Shown: positions 19,801 through 27,974 of the stretch, piece by piece
Layout: the number at the start of each line of letters is the position of its first letter
Position numbering within the stretch: position 1 is the first letter of the stretch
From: UBA11986 sp963734955
GTDB taxonomy: Bacteria; Bacteroidota; Ignavibacteria; UBA10030; UBA6906
Assembly (NCBI GenBank): GCA_963734955.1
Contig: CAVTJO010000006.1
Location: 62,001 to 126,000, forward strand
DNA length: 64,000 nt
Direction: 5' to 3'
Notes under the pieces: model-generated
The model's input: only the letters and a program-made list of their open reading frames with translations
What the model was told of the DNA's origin: nothing
Databases searched by the model: none
Position numbers and translations under genes: made by a program

Positions 19801-19950
19801 CAGTATGCTGGCATGAGTCTTATTCTTCGTCCACAGGTCTCGCTGTTCGAAATCGATCCTTCTGCCGTGAGCGTATGTGCAGGGGACGTATTTACCGTTT
19901 CAGATGAGCAGATATTGCCTCCGAACAACAGGAAAGCGAAGTCAAGATGA
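16846..19950 (+). CDS. Large secreted protein with FG-GAP-like and Asp-box repeats
   Basis: 1034 residues, with a signal peptide at ~1-21. Calcium-loop-like repeats ATADINDDGEVDILQVG and LDPNGDSVWDI occur in the first 200 residues, as in FG-GAP/VCBS propellers. Residues ~520-700 carry three Asp-box motifs (SDDGGSAWD, GENQGSSWS, SQDRGSSWQ) typical of sialidase-like beta-propellers, although Asp-boxes alone do not show sialidase activity. There is no sorting domain of its own. GAGGAG precedes the start, which overlaps the previous stop by one base. Base composition changes abruptly near 17,990, suggesting a mosaic gene. The target is unknown. Confidence 0.6.
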   Translation: MKVFPCLVGMLLVLTCKNSQAQHPHDPNGVIQSQLAPLIHARFGSQTNFDYAVFDSMIGKNPVHYGFEDITDPYGTLRGCVMFSYFLSGDSSGVGMFRNGQIVWSSQPTIKANGAHWGEDIFATADINDDGEVDILQVGWELGKDNVDFMWIFSWDGTTGRIVNDVDATGQSTLLTTNGSTFELLDPNGDSVWDIRAYWSPHNGWVPDDEVSTLPFVTYGWNGSLYGLWPSVRQIPRTEFQPANRLSVTSQCGVVKTGVTFDFSYTIGNASTSKQRMSEFYLAGVSRNASSRGPEHWEMQSTTRVNGRKWIVFPNYRTSMLKPGQVNSEFGLSSSELPVIARYYARGLTILANSDDVDAITEETLTNDVLNNSYTSYTIGPKDPPTPFNGLTFLDTTKYYVTQSGALNWITSQSTASKYTRLLDTARAHLVANDRGVTKSRLDSVLINVHVDSASTLTSEAYALLRFNTEYLMKKLREEDSTFASANASSSSNATATNNARHLAKSEGYLHEVLMSGGTVFYRRSDDGGSAWDQTLQITENAGNSRPCIAIQHGAVQIVWQRQTDSSTYEVWHAYGENQGSSWSTPQILPHASTVQVSQYQTEGPMPVVAPLGTGDEMVAVYCSAQGLRYRTSQDRGSSWQAPQQDIISGESTGRSQFPSLAGADSYVSLLYDYAGLDGGPYSRIYDGSSWSKETSVADGTGTSVGAFSSVAIDPDKGPIAAWSGIANTWTKSIIFRMGYSDNKWSNWFVAFGGTQFGPDWFNPSLTYYIPGGGQYGVAIVNHTSSNLIKLIRYVDNGYEAPSWNTSTLSQSGAWANITQENSSSGTPIHCWTDQSSFPYDIVTGSTGEVSPLRGGVIGMTNSTGLLQKRRAVIYHKRLHATLTLDIDPIRIVNASGDTTVVPFKRSRMRDRDSINVVRVWDYLGSDVVRLPANARRLIVSKRFADRGPSIGRRGFAFRLLNGNGTPIALLDTTANSGTVSVNVEQYAGMSLILRPQVSLFEIDPSAVSVCAGDVFTVSDEQILPPNNRKAKSR

Positions 19951-20000
19951 AAGGAGTCATGTTTGTCTGATGAAACCGTCATCCTATTGGAGCAACAACC

Positions 20001-20654
20001 ATGAACACCAGAATCAGCCATGCACTCATTCTTGCATCTCTTTGGATCCCTGCGTCGATGGCAGGTCAGACCTACCATGCTCTTGCTCCCGGCACAAAAG
20101 GGAACAAGATTGAGTTAACTGTGGCAAATACATCATCAGTCCCCGCAGAAAGCGTCGTTGTCAGGGTCACGAAGTCATGTCTTGGATTGACCTTCGCCTC
20201 CACGGTCAAAACGATCCGGTCGATTCAAACCGGGCAAGAAGCTGATGCTCTGTTCGACTTCAGTGTTTCCCGCTCGGTTCAAGTGAATAGGCGGGATACA
20301 TTGGAGTTTAGTATCACAGATAGAAGCGGTTTCACATGGACGAAGTCCATTGTGGTTCAGTACACCGGTCCGGCAACGTTTGCCCTCGACCAGAATTTCC
20401 CCAATCCGTTCAATCCGGTAACCACGATTCAGTACCAACTGCCAACGGTTAGTTGGGTAAGTATGAAGGTGTACGACATGCTTGGCCGTGAAGTGGCGAC
20501 GCTGGCAAGTGAGGCGCGCCTGGCGGGTTATTATGATGTTCGCTGGGATGCGGCAAATGTCGCCAGTGGTGTCTACTTCTATCGGATGGAAGCAAGACCC
20601 ACGAACGGAGGTAAATCCTTTCAACAGATCAAGAAGCTGATGGTGGTGAAATGA
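20001..20654 (+). CDS. Secreted protein with type IX secretion (Por) sorting domain
   Basis: 217 residues. A signal peptide (ALILASLWIPASMAGQ) leads into a small Ig-like domain (~25-120) and a typical type A T9SS C-terminal domain: FALDQNFPNPFNPVTTIQY, VYDMLGREVATL, AGYYDVRWDA, ASGVYFYRMEA, and a Lys-rich end KKLMVVK. It would be exported by Sec, moved across the outer membrane by the Por system, and attached or released. It is third in the secreted-protein cluster, 50 bases after the propeller gene. Confidence 0.88.
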   Translation: MNTRISHALILASLWIPASMAGQTYHALAPGTKGNKIELTVANTSSVPAESVVVRVTKSCLGLTFASTVKTIRSIQTGQEADALFDFSVSRSVQVNRRDTLEFSITDRSGFTWTKSIVVQYTGPATFALDQNFPNPFNPVTTIQYQLPTVSWVSMKVYDMLGREVATLASEARLAGYYDVRWDAANVASGVYFYRMEARPTNGGKSFQQIKKLMVVK

Positions 20655-20786
20655 CAGATTACCGTCTGCCTCTGCAAGACAAGAAGTCCCGTGTCTCAGT
20701 TCCGACACGGGGCTTTGGCTTTCGTTGGCAAAGTTCATATATTGACGGGCAAGAACGAGAACGAGTGATCAAACACGCCCGCAGTG

Positions 20787-22553
20787 ATGAATCTTCGATT
20801 TCTTCCCTTAGCAATTCTGCTGTGCAATGTTCCACTCTCCGGTTTGGCGCTCGGAGCTTCAAGAGACTCAAGCTTCATTCTCCTCGTTGTTCCTGAATCC
20901 GACACTACCGCAACTCCCACATCTGTCTATCGTCTTTCTGCGAGCACAAATCCTCGCAACCGGGTTACAGTCAACGACAAGCCATTCAAGGTCTACCCAT
21001 CGGGCGCATTTGTGGGGCTTCTCGATTTGGAGGTGGGGGAGAATCCTTTCACTATACTCTCGACGAACGATTCCGGCAAGTCGGTTTCAAAGTCGTTCCT
21101 GATCATCCGCAGCAAACCACTTGCGACAACGCTTTCGGACACGCTGGCAATCGAGGACGCAATGATCGAGCCTGCGTCCGACGTTTGGCTGAATGAGGGG
21201 GATGTGCTCGAGGTTCAGATCAAGGGGACGCCGGACTGTGTGGCAACGTTTCTGGGTGGAAGAGTCATGCATGAGATCTCCCGTTCTGAGGCAAACGGCC
21301 TCGACGGAGTATACCGTGGTACCTACAAGGTTACGATGGGTGATACACTCGACAATCTTCCGATGACATTTCGATTGGAGGGAAAGGACGGCAACTACGT
21401 AACAAAGGACTCCCGATCACGAATCTGGTTCAGGCCGCGTGATTTTCCACTCGTCGGAATCACCAGGGGTGAGAGGGTGGCGCTCGATTTTGGCCTGGGT
21501 GATGATAGGCTCGGCGGAGCGAAGCTCTCGTTTATCCAGGAGGGAATAAGGCTTGCCATCACGGGCAAAATGAACGGTCGATATCGGGTGAAACTCACTG
21601 AGAATCAAGAGGCATGGATACCGGAGGACCAGGTTGCCCTGCAACCGCCCGGGACACATTTGCCGTATTCCTTGACCGGCAACTGGAGTGTCATGGGAGA
21701 CACGAAGTTTGACTACGTCTCTGTCAGTCTGGGCGAGAAACTCCCCTATTCATCGTTCCAGGAATCAGATCCAACCCGCATCAACGTGGACGTGTACGGG
21801 GCAGTTTCCAACTCGAATTGGATCACCCAACAACTGAATACGCGGGAAATCAAGAACGCCTACTACACCCAGGTCGCAAAACAACAATTCAGAATCACCA
21901 TTGAATTGAACCACAAACAGATCTGGGGTTACCAGGTTGGCTACAGAGGGAATACTCTTGCAATAAAAGTAAAGCGTCAACCCGAGCGGCTGAAGGTCAA
22001 GGCGCTGACCTATGTGCTCGATGCAGGCCATGGAGGAGAAAACAAAGGTGCACTGGGAGCCACGGGCGTCAAGGAAAAGGATATCACCCTTGCGATTGTG
22101 AATCACCTCAGGGATTTGCTTGAGAGGAAAGGTGCCCGTGTGATATTGACCCGGACGAATGACTCTTCCCTTACCATGCTGGACAGGTTGAAAACGGTCT
22201 GGTCGTCAAACGCGGACATTCTTATCAGCGTCCACGCCAACTCGGTTGGCCTGACGACGAATCCTGAGGACGTGATGGGGATCGCCACGTTCTACAAACA
22301 TGTTTGCTATCGCCCACTGTCGCTCTTCATACTCAAGCAGATATTGAAAACGGGGCTTTCTTCTTTTGGAAATGTCGGGAGCTTCAATTTTGCCCTCAAC
22401 TCTCCGACGGAGATGCCGAATGTTCTCGTTGAGGCGGGATTTGTGTCGAATCCCACTGACGAAATGAAACTGCTCGACGATGATTTCCGGAAAGCCCTGG
22501 CCGAACGCATTGTCGATGGTATTGAGGATTTCCTTGACTCATGCGAAGACTGA
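20787..22553 (+). CDS. N-acetylmuramoyl-L-alanine amidase (Amidase_3)
   Basis: About 588 residues. A signal peptide at ~1-24 is followed by a long N-terminal region (~25-400) with beta-rich and SH3/AMIN-like parts, then a zinc amidase domain (~405-585). The zinc ligands are visible: DAGHGGENKGALG (His), GVKEKDIT (Glu) and SVHANS (His). The catalytic Glu is in VLVEAGFVSN. It cuts the bond between MurNAc and the stem peptide in the periplasm. The ATG at 20787 directly follows an in-frame GTG (20784). It opens the peptidoglycan salvage cluster. Confidence 0.9.
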   Translation: MNLRFLPLAILLCNVPLSGLALGASRDSSFILLVVPESDTTATPTSVYRLSASTNPRNRVTVNDKPFKVYPSGAFVGLLDLEVGENPFTILSTNDSGKSVSKSFLIIRSKPLATTLSDTLAIEDAMIEPASDVWLNEGDVLEVQIKGTPDCVATFLGGRVMHEISRSEANGLDGVYRGTYKVTMGDTLDNLPMTFRLEGKDGNYVTKDSRSRIWFRPRDFPLVGITRGERVALDFGLGDDRLGGAKLSFIQEGIRLAITGKMNGRYRVKLTENQEAWIPEDQVALQPPGTHLPYSLTGNWSVMGDTKFDYVSVSLGEKLPYSSFQESDPTRINVDVYGAVSNSNWITQQLNTREIKNAYYTQVAKQQFRITIELNHKQIWGYQVGYRGNTLAIKVKRQPERLKVKALTYVLDAGHGGENKGALGATGVKEKDITLAIVNHLRDLLERKGARVILTRTNDSSLTMLDRLKTVWSSNADILISVHANSVGLTTNPEDVMGIATFYKHVCYRPLSLFILKQILKTGLSSFGNVGSFNFALNSPTEMPNVLVEAGFVSNPTDEMKLLDDDFRKALAERIVDGIEDFLDSCED

Positions 22554-22565
22554 CCCCATGATGAA

Positions 22566-23587
22566 ATGTCTCCCCCCGTCCAACCCCACACCTCATTGGT
22601 AAACAGCAGGGTTCTTTTCACATACCCGCGATCCTCTGCCGGACACCTCCCGGAGTTGTGTGACGAACTTCTCCTTCAACAGCGATCATCATGGCCACAA
22701 CTTTGCGAGGGTTATGCCGCACTCGATGCGGTTCAGGTTCGGGAGGTTCACTGCCAGGGTTATTCAGTGCAGGTCCAGTTCAATCCCGGCGGATCACCAG
22801 CACCGCGGCAGACGTCGATCCCCGATCGATCAGCAATCGGCAATGCTTCCTCTGTGTCGACCATCTTCCCCCGGAGCAAAGGGGAATTCAATATCAAGAT
22901 GAGTTTCTCATTTTGTGCAATCCCGTGCCAATCTTTGACAGACACCTGACAATCCCGCACGTCAATCACATTCCTCAGGCGATCGAAGGCTTTGTCCCCG
23001 CGTTTCTTGAACTTGCCAGACACATGTCGCCGGCGTTTACAGTATTTTACAATGGGGCCCGATGTGGTGCTTCGGCTCCTGATCATTTGCACTTTCAGGC
23101 GTGCCCCACCGGGACGATACCGATCGAACGGACGCCGCGGATCCGTCGAGGAGGAACCTCGGTTCAAACGTTCGATGCCGGCATACTGTGCACTCTCGGG
23201 AATGTCGGACGGCAGGTTATTGTCACGGAAAGCTCTGATTTCTCCCGGCTTGTGTGGCTTTTCGAGAGGCTCATCAGCGCGATGAGGGAACTCACCCATA
23301 GCGAGGCTGAGCCGATGCTGAATATGATTTGCTCATTCATCAATGGGATGTGGCGGCTGATTGTCTTCCCGCGACGAAAACACAGACCTTCAGTGTATTA
23401 CAAATCAGGAGAAGCACGTGTCTTGATCAGTCCGGCCGCAGTTGATGTCGGTGGATTGGTGATCACCCCGATCGAGAAGGATTTCGAACGAGTGGATGCA
23501 GAGATGATCCAAAGCATTTATGATGAAATTCTGTTGGGTGAGGATTCGGTCAAACGTATCATTGCGTTAATGGAACATGATCTCTGA
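22566..23587 (+). CDS. DUF4922 family protein, HIT-superfamily-like, frameshifted
   Basis: About 340 residues after correction. The frame breaks at 22785-22787 (CCC): before it the sequence reads YSVQVQFNP, after it RRITSTAADVDPRSI; adding one C joins them. Conserved blocks are SNRQCFLCVDHLPPEQRGI, LCNPVPIFDRHLTIPHVNHIPQ, and PDHLHFQACPTG. The layout of N-P...H plus a late H.H.Q resembles GalT/Ap4A phosphorylase-type HIT enzymes, so a nucleotide-sugar or nucleotidyl transfer role is an inference; the family itself is uncharacterised. It overlaps the SpoIID/LytB gene by 11 bases, a pairing I recall from Bacteroidota genomes. Confidence 0.75.
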
Positions 23588-24905
23588 GGAGCCCAAACTT
23601 CGAGTCGGTATTATTGATGGCCGGCAGCACGTTGTTGGCGAGTTCAATGGCAGATTCACCATCGGTGAGAGATCAATCGAAGGCGCTTTTACAGCATCGG
23701 CGGATGGTGAGTCCATTGAGGTTGCCGGTCATGATCGCAACGCTGGAGTCCGTGGCAGCTCCATACTTTGTGAGCATCAGGGTGATTCCACATTCACTCT
23801 GAGCGATGTTACGATCGGCGCCGGATTTCACTGGCAGAGAGAGGAACGCCAGCAATTCAGGGGAGATCTGATGCTCCTCTTGCGGAACAACGGAAGCATT
23901 GTGGCAATCAACATCGTTCCTTTGGAGCAGTATCTCGCCAGCGTCATCTCATCTGAAATGAACCCGGAGGCACCACTCGAATTTCTCAAGGCTCATGCTA
24001 TCACCTCACGAAGCTGGCTTATTGCGATGCTCGAGAGAAAGAGGAGGCGGCGCGGAACGATTCCCCGTAAGACAATCCAGACTGATGAGGAGTTGATCCG
24101 GTGGTACGATCGGGAAGATCATGATCTGTTCGATGTGTGCGCCGATGATCACTGTCAACGCTATCAGGGTCTCACCCGCATTGGCTCGGGTTCAGTTGCT
24201 TCAGCCATCGATGAAACGAAGGGTGTTTGTCTTGTATTTGAAGATATAGTCTGTGATGCGAGATTCTCAAAAGCCTGTGGCGGGCTCACCGAGCAATTCC
24301 AGAGCTGTTGGGAGGATGTTGACGTGCCATATCTTCAATCGGTGGCGGACTCGCCTCATCTGCACAAACCCATCACGAGCGAGCCGCAAGCTGAGGCATG
24401 GATACGCTCATCTCCGGCAGCCTACTGCAACACGTCCGACGGAAATGTTCTGCGCCAGGTTCTCCCGTCCTTTGACCGTGAGACCTCGGATTTTTTCCGC
24501 TGGAAGGTTGAATACGAACGGCAGGAACTGGAGGAACTTTTACGGACCAAGTCCGGCATTGATTTCGGGACATTGAACAACCTTGTACCTGTCGAACGCG
24601 GGCCCTCCGGCCGGATTGTGAAACTGAGAATCGAAGGGAGCCGCAAGATCCTGACGGTTGGGAAAGAGCTTGAGATACGGCGATGGCTTTCGGCGACTCA
24701 TCTCTACAGTTCAGCCTTTGTCGTGGAGGCTGAACGAGATCCTTCAGGCATTCCGAAACGCTTCGTTCTTCGCGGTGCAGGTTGGGGTCACGGAGTCGGG
24801 TTGTGTCAGATAGGGGCGGCGGTTATGGCGACGAAGGGATTGAATTGCCAGCAGATAATCAAGCATTACTTCCGCGGTGCAGAGTTGAAGAAACTGTATG
24901 CGTAA
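23577..24905 (+). CDS. SpoIID/LytB domain protein
   Basis: 442 residues with no obvious signal peptide. SpoIID is a lytic transglycosylase that cuts glycan strands lacking stem peptides, which fits its place after an amidase. Visible SpoIID blocks are VPLEQYLASVISSEMNPEAP (catalytic Glu region), KAHAITSRSWL, DETKGVCLVFEDIVCDARFSKACGG, and the C-terminal RGAGWGHGVGLCQIGA. An insert around 160-190 holds a Cys/His cluster (DVCADDHCQRYQ). It overlaps the DUF4922 gene at the start codon, so translation is coupled. Confidence 0.88.
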   Translation: MISEEPKLRVGIIDGRQHVVGEFNGRFTIGERSIEGAFTASADGESIEVAGHDRNAGVRGSSILCEHQGDSTFTLSDVTIGAGFHWQREERQQFRGDLMLLLRNNGSIVAINIVPLEQYLASVISSEMNPEAPLEFLKAHAITSRSWLIAMLERKRRRRGTIPRKTIQTDEELIRWYDREDHDLFDVCADDHCQRYQGLTRIGSGSVASAIDETKGVCLVFEDIVCDARFSKACGGLTEQFQSCWEDVDVPYLQSVADSPHLHKPITSEPQAEAWIRSSPAAYCNTSDGNVLRQVLPSFDRETSDFFRWKVEYERQELEELLRTKSGIDFGTLNNLVPVERGPSGRIVKLRIEGSRKILTVGKELEIRRWLSATHLYSSAFVVEAERDPSGIPKRFVLRGAGWGHGVGLCQIGAAVMATKGLNCQQIIKHYFRGAELKKLYA

Positions 24906-24938
24906 AGATCGACTTCCATCCGTATTGGCAAGCCTCTG

Positions 24939-26447
24939 ATGAACGCGCCCACAACACGCAATCCCTGGACCTGGGTTCCTTCCCTGTACTTTGCTGAAGG
25001 TCTTCCGTACGTGGTTGTCATGACGGTTTCGGTCATCATGTACAAACGGTTGGGTCTTTCCAACACGGATATTGCGCTGTTCACGAGCTGGCTGTATCTT
25101 CCCTGGGTGATCAAGCCGTTGTGGAGTCCATTCGTTGACATGTTCAGGACGAAACGGTTCTGGGTGACACTCACACAATTCATCCTCAGTCTCACTCTCG
25201 TCAGTGCGGCTTTTTCGATACCACTTCCAAATTTTCTTGCGGTGACGCTCACGGTATTTGGCCTGATGGCATTCTCGTCTGCCACACACGATATCGCCGC
25301 CGATGGCTTCTATATGCTCAGCCTCGATGAGTCGGCACAGGCTGCATATGTTGGTGTACGCAGCACATTCTATCGGATTGCGATGATCTCCGGTCAGGGC
25401 GGCCTGGTCGTGCTGGCGGGAACGCTCGAGCCGGGTCTGGGCATTCCGCTTGCCTGGTCGATTGTCTTCATTGCTCTAGCGGTGGTGTTCTTTGTTCTCT
25501 CTGTTTATCATCGCCTGATCTTACCCTCTCCTGAGTCCGATAGCGGGTCGGTTTCGGGAACATTGAGCGGCTCACAAGTGGGCGCCCTGGCTGGAGGTTT
25601 CGTGGCGATCGCTCTCGTTCTCTCAGGCGCTTTTTTCATGTTGATGTTTGTGTTTGAACAGACCGGTCTCCCTGCAACGTTTGCGACAGCAGTCAGCATC
25701 TTCGCGCTTGTAGGTGGCGTTGTCATTCTTCTGCGCACAGTGGTGGGAACCTGGATTGACCGCTCCGCCGGCAGGCCGGAACTGACATACCTGGGGCCAT
25801 TCATCGAATTCCTTCGCGCCTTTGTGCTGTTTGTCCGGAAGGATAATATCTGGAGCATACTCGCATTTTTGCTTCTCTTCCGTTTTGCAGAGGCTCAGCT
25901 CGTCAAGCTTGTGTCGCCATTCCTTCTTGACCCGATCGAGAAAGGGGGGCTTGGGCTTTCCACAAGCGACGTGGGGGTTGCTTATGGAACCGTGGGAATC
26001 ATTGCTTTGACTGCGGGAGGCCTGCTCGGTGGTTATGTGATGTCAAGAAATGGGCTTCGGTGGTGGCTGTGGCCGATGGTCATCGTCATGCACACCCCCG
26101 ACCTTGCATTCGTATACCTGTCGCAGGTTCAGCCGCGGAGTTTTTTTCTGATCAGCAGTGCGGTTGCCGTGGAGCAGTTTGGGTATGGTTTTGGCTTCAC
26201 TGCCTACATGATGTATATGATCTACATTTCTCAAGGTGCATTTAAGACGGCACATTATGCAATCTGTACCGGGTTCATGGCGCTGGGAATGATGTTGCCG
26301 GGCATGTTCAGCGGAGCGTTACAGGAATATCTCGGGTACAACCGTTTCTTTGTCTGGGTCGTTCTTTCCACCATACCGGGTTTCCTCGTAGCGGCACTGG
26401 TAAGGATCGATTCAGGATTCGGCAAACGAAAAGCAGTCATGGAATAG
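24939..26447 (+). CDS. AmpG-like muropeptide permease (MFS)
   Basis: A 502-residue inner-membrane transporter with 12-14 hydrophobic segments. The N-terminus (WVPSLYFAEGLPYVVVMTVS, then LPWVIKPLWSPFVD) and SSATHDIAADGFYM are characteristic of AmpG, which brings GlcNAc-anhydroMurNAc muropeptides into the cytosol. It lies 33 bases after SpoIID/LytB and 11 bases before the glycosyltransferase, consistent with one operon for cell-wall salvage. It is somewhat divergent from the proteobacterial protein, so the exact substrate (sugar or muropeptide) is open. Confidence 0.85.
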   Translation: MNAPTTRNPWTWVPSLYFAEGLPYVVVMTVSVIMYKRLGLSNTDIALFTSWLYLPWVIKPLWSPFVDMFRTKRFWVTLTQFILSLTLVSAAFSIPLPNFLAVTLTVFGLMAFSSATHDIAADGFYMLSLDESAQAAYVGVRSTFYRIAMISGQGGLVVLAGTLEPGLGIPLAWSIVFIALAVVFFVLSVYHRLILPSPESDSGSVSGTLSGSQVGALAGGFVAIALVLSGAFFMLMFVFEQTGLPATFATAVSIFALVGGVVILLRTVVGTWIDRSAGRPELTYLGPFIEFLRAFVLFVRKDNIWSILAFLLLFRFAEAQLVKLVSPFLLDPIEKGGLGLSTSDVGVAYGTVGIIALTAGGLLGGYVMSRNGLRWWLWPMVIVMHTPDLAFVYLSQVQPRSFFLISSAVAVEQFGYGFGFTAYMMYMIYISQGAFKTAHYAICTGFMALGMMLPGMFSGALQEYLGYNRFFVWVVLSTIPGFLVAALVRIDSGFGKRKAVME

Positions 26448-26458
26448 AGGGGGAGGAC

Positions 26459-27964
26459 ATGTCAAAACCAATCACGGCGTTTGTCCCGTTCAGCGGCGGT
26501 GAATTTACGCGGAGAACCGTTGAGCAACTGAAGGACCTCAGTCAAGTCGGCAAGATCTTTCTGCTGGAATCTCGTGAGAGCCCCCGCGGTCTTGAAGGAT
26601 TTGAGTCGCTCATGGTTGACTCCCTCACTGGCACTGACGCAGTTCAGTTGATGATAGAACGCTGCAAAACATCTCATGCAATGGTTATCCTGCATGATAC
26701 ACCTATTGAATTCGGGCGTTTCTGTATTGAACGGCTGCTCGCTATTGCTGAAGAGACCGGCTCGGGCCTTGTTTATTCGGACTACCTTGAGATGGACGAG
26801 GAGAAGCTGACTCCTCATCCTCTGATCGATTACCAACTGGGAAGCGTCAGGGACGATTTCGACTTCGGCTCGGTCGTGCTCTTCAGTCTCAAGGCTCTGG
26901 AATACGCGGCACGAGTGCGAGGAAAACAGGAATACAGGCACGGCGGAATGTACGACGCCCGACTGTCAATCTCCCGCCGTTATCCAATTACACGCATTAA
27001 CGAGTGTCTGTATTCCAGAAGCAGTATTGATCGGAGAGCCTCCGGAGAGAAACAGTTTGACTACGTCAATCCGGGAAACCGTGAAGTGCAGGTTGAAATG
27101 GAGGCGGCGGTCACCCGTCATCTGGAAAGAATCGGCGCATACCTGGAACCGAAGTTCAAGAAGGTGAACCTCGCTGACGGAAGGTTTGAGTGTGAGATGT
27201 CGGTTATCATTCCCGTCCGGAATCGCGTCAAGACTATTGGTGATGCGGTGGAATCCGTGCTCCAGCAGAAAGCGGACTTCCCGTTCAATCTGTTCGTCGT
27301 TGACAATCACTCCACTGATGGAACGATCGATCTCGTCAAAGCACTTGCTGCCACCGATGCGCGGATCATCCATCTCACACCGCAACGACTCGATCTCGGC
27401 ATTGGCGGGTGCTGGAACGAGGCTATTCATCATGAGAAATGCGGGCGCTTTGCAGTACAGCTTGACAGTGACGATCTCTATGCGGACGAAACAATACTAC
27501 AGCAGATTGTTGATGTGTTCAGGGCAGAGAGATGTGCAATGGTAATCGGGTCGTACCGGATGGTCAATTTCGAACTGCAGGAAATCCCTCCGGGGGTCAT
27601 CGATCACCAGGAATGGACGCCGGAGAACGGACGGAACAATGCGCTGCGGATCAACGGACTTGGCGCCCCCAGGGCGTTCTTCACACCTGTCATCGGGAAG
27701 GTGAATTTCCCCAATGTCAGTTACGGCGAAGACTATGCCGTTGCACTGGCGATTACGAGAGAGTATCAGATTGGCAGAATCATCAATCCAATTTATCTCT
27801 GTCGGAGGTGGGAGGGGAATACCGATGCCAATCTCGACGTGCAGAGACTCAATGCATATAATGCATATAAGGACAAGGTCAGGACCTTTGAAATCCTGGC
27901 ACGACAACATCGCAACCAGGCGGCGAAGCAGAAGGTGAAGAAAGCCGTCGACAGACGGATGTGA
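26459..27964 (+). CDS. Family 2 glycosyltransferase
   Basis: 501 residues, cytosolic. Residues ~1-230 form a divergent first module (SKPITAFVPFSGG start) that may itself be GT-like; the second module (~243-470) is a standard GT-A fold: MSVIIPVRNRVKTIGDAVESV, FVVDNHSTDGTID, and the metal-binding QLDSDDLY. It ends in a lysine-rich tail. GGGGGAGG lies just before the ATG. Being inside the muropeptide cluster, it may act on a cell-wall sugar or a nucleotide-sugar made by the DUF4922 protein, but this is speculation. Confidence 0.82.
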   Translation: MSKPITAFVPFSGGEFTRRTVEQLKDLSQVGKIFLLESRESPRGLEGFESLMVDSLTGTDAVQLMIERCKTSHAMVILHDTPIEFGRFCIERLLAIAEETGSGLVYSDYLEMDEEKLTPHPLIDYQLGSVRDDFDFGSVVLFSLKALEYAARVRGKQEYRHGGMYDARLSISRRYPITRINECLYSRSSIDRRASGEKQFDYVNPGNREVQVEMEAAVTRHLERIGAYLEPKFKKVNLADGRFECEMSVIIPVRNRVKTIGDAVESVLQQKADFPFNLFVVDNHSTDGTIDLVKALAATDARIIHLTPQRLDLGIGGCWNEAIHHEKCGRFAVQLDSDDLYADETILQQIVDVFRAERCAMVIGSYRMVNFELQEIPPGVIDHQEWTPENGRNNALRINGLGAPRAFFTPVIGKVNFPNVSYGEDYAVALAITREYQIGRIINPIYLCRRWEGNTDANLDVQRLNAYNAYKDKVRTFEILARQHRNQAAKQKVKKAVDRRM

Positions 27965-27974
27965 GCTTTGGTTT

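Noticed and set aside
16846..19950. Sialidase
   Set aside because: Asp-boxes are present, but no arginine triad or FRIP-like motif was seen; Asp-boxes occur in many propellers.
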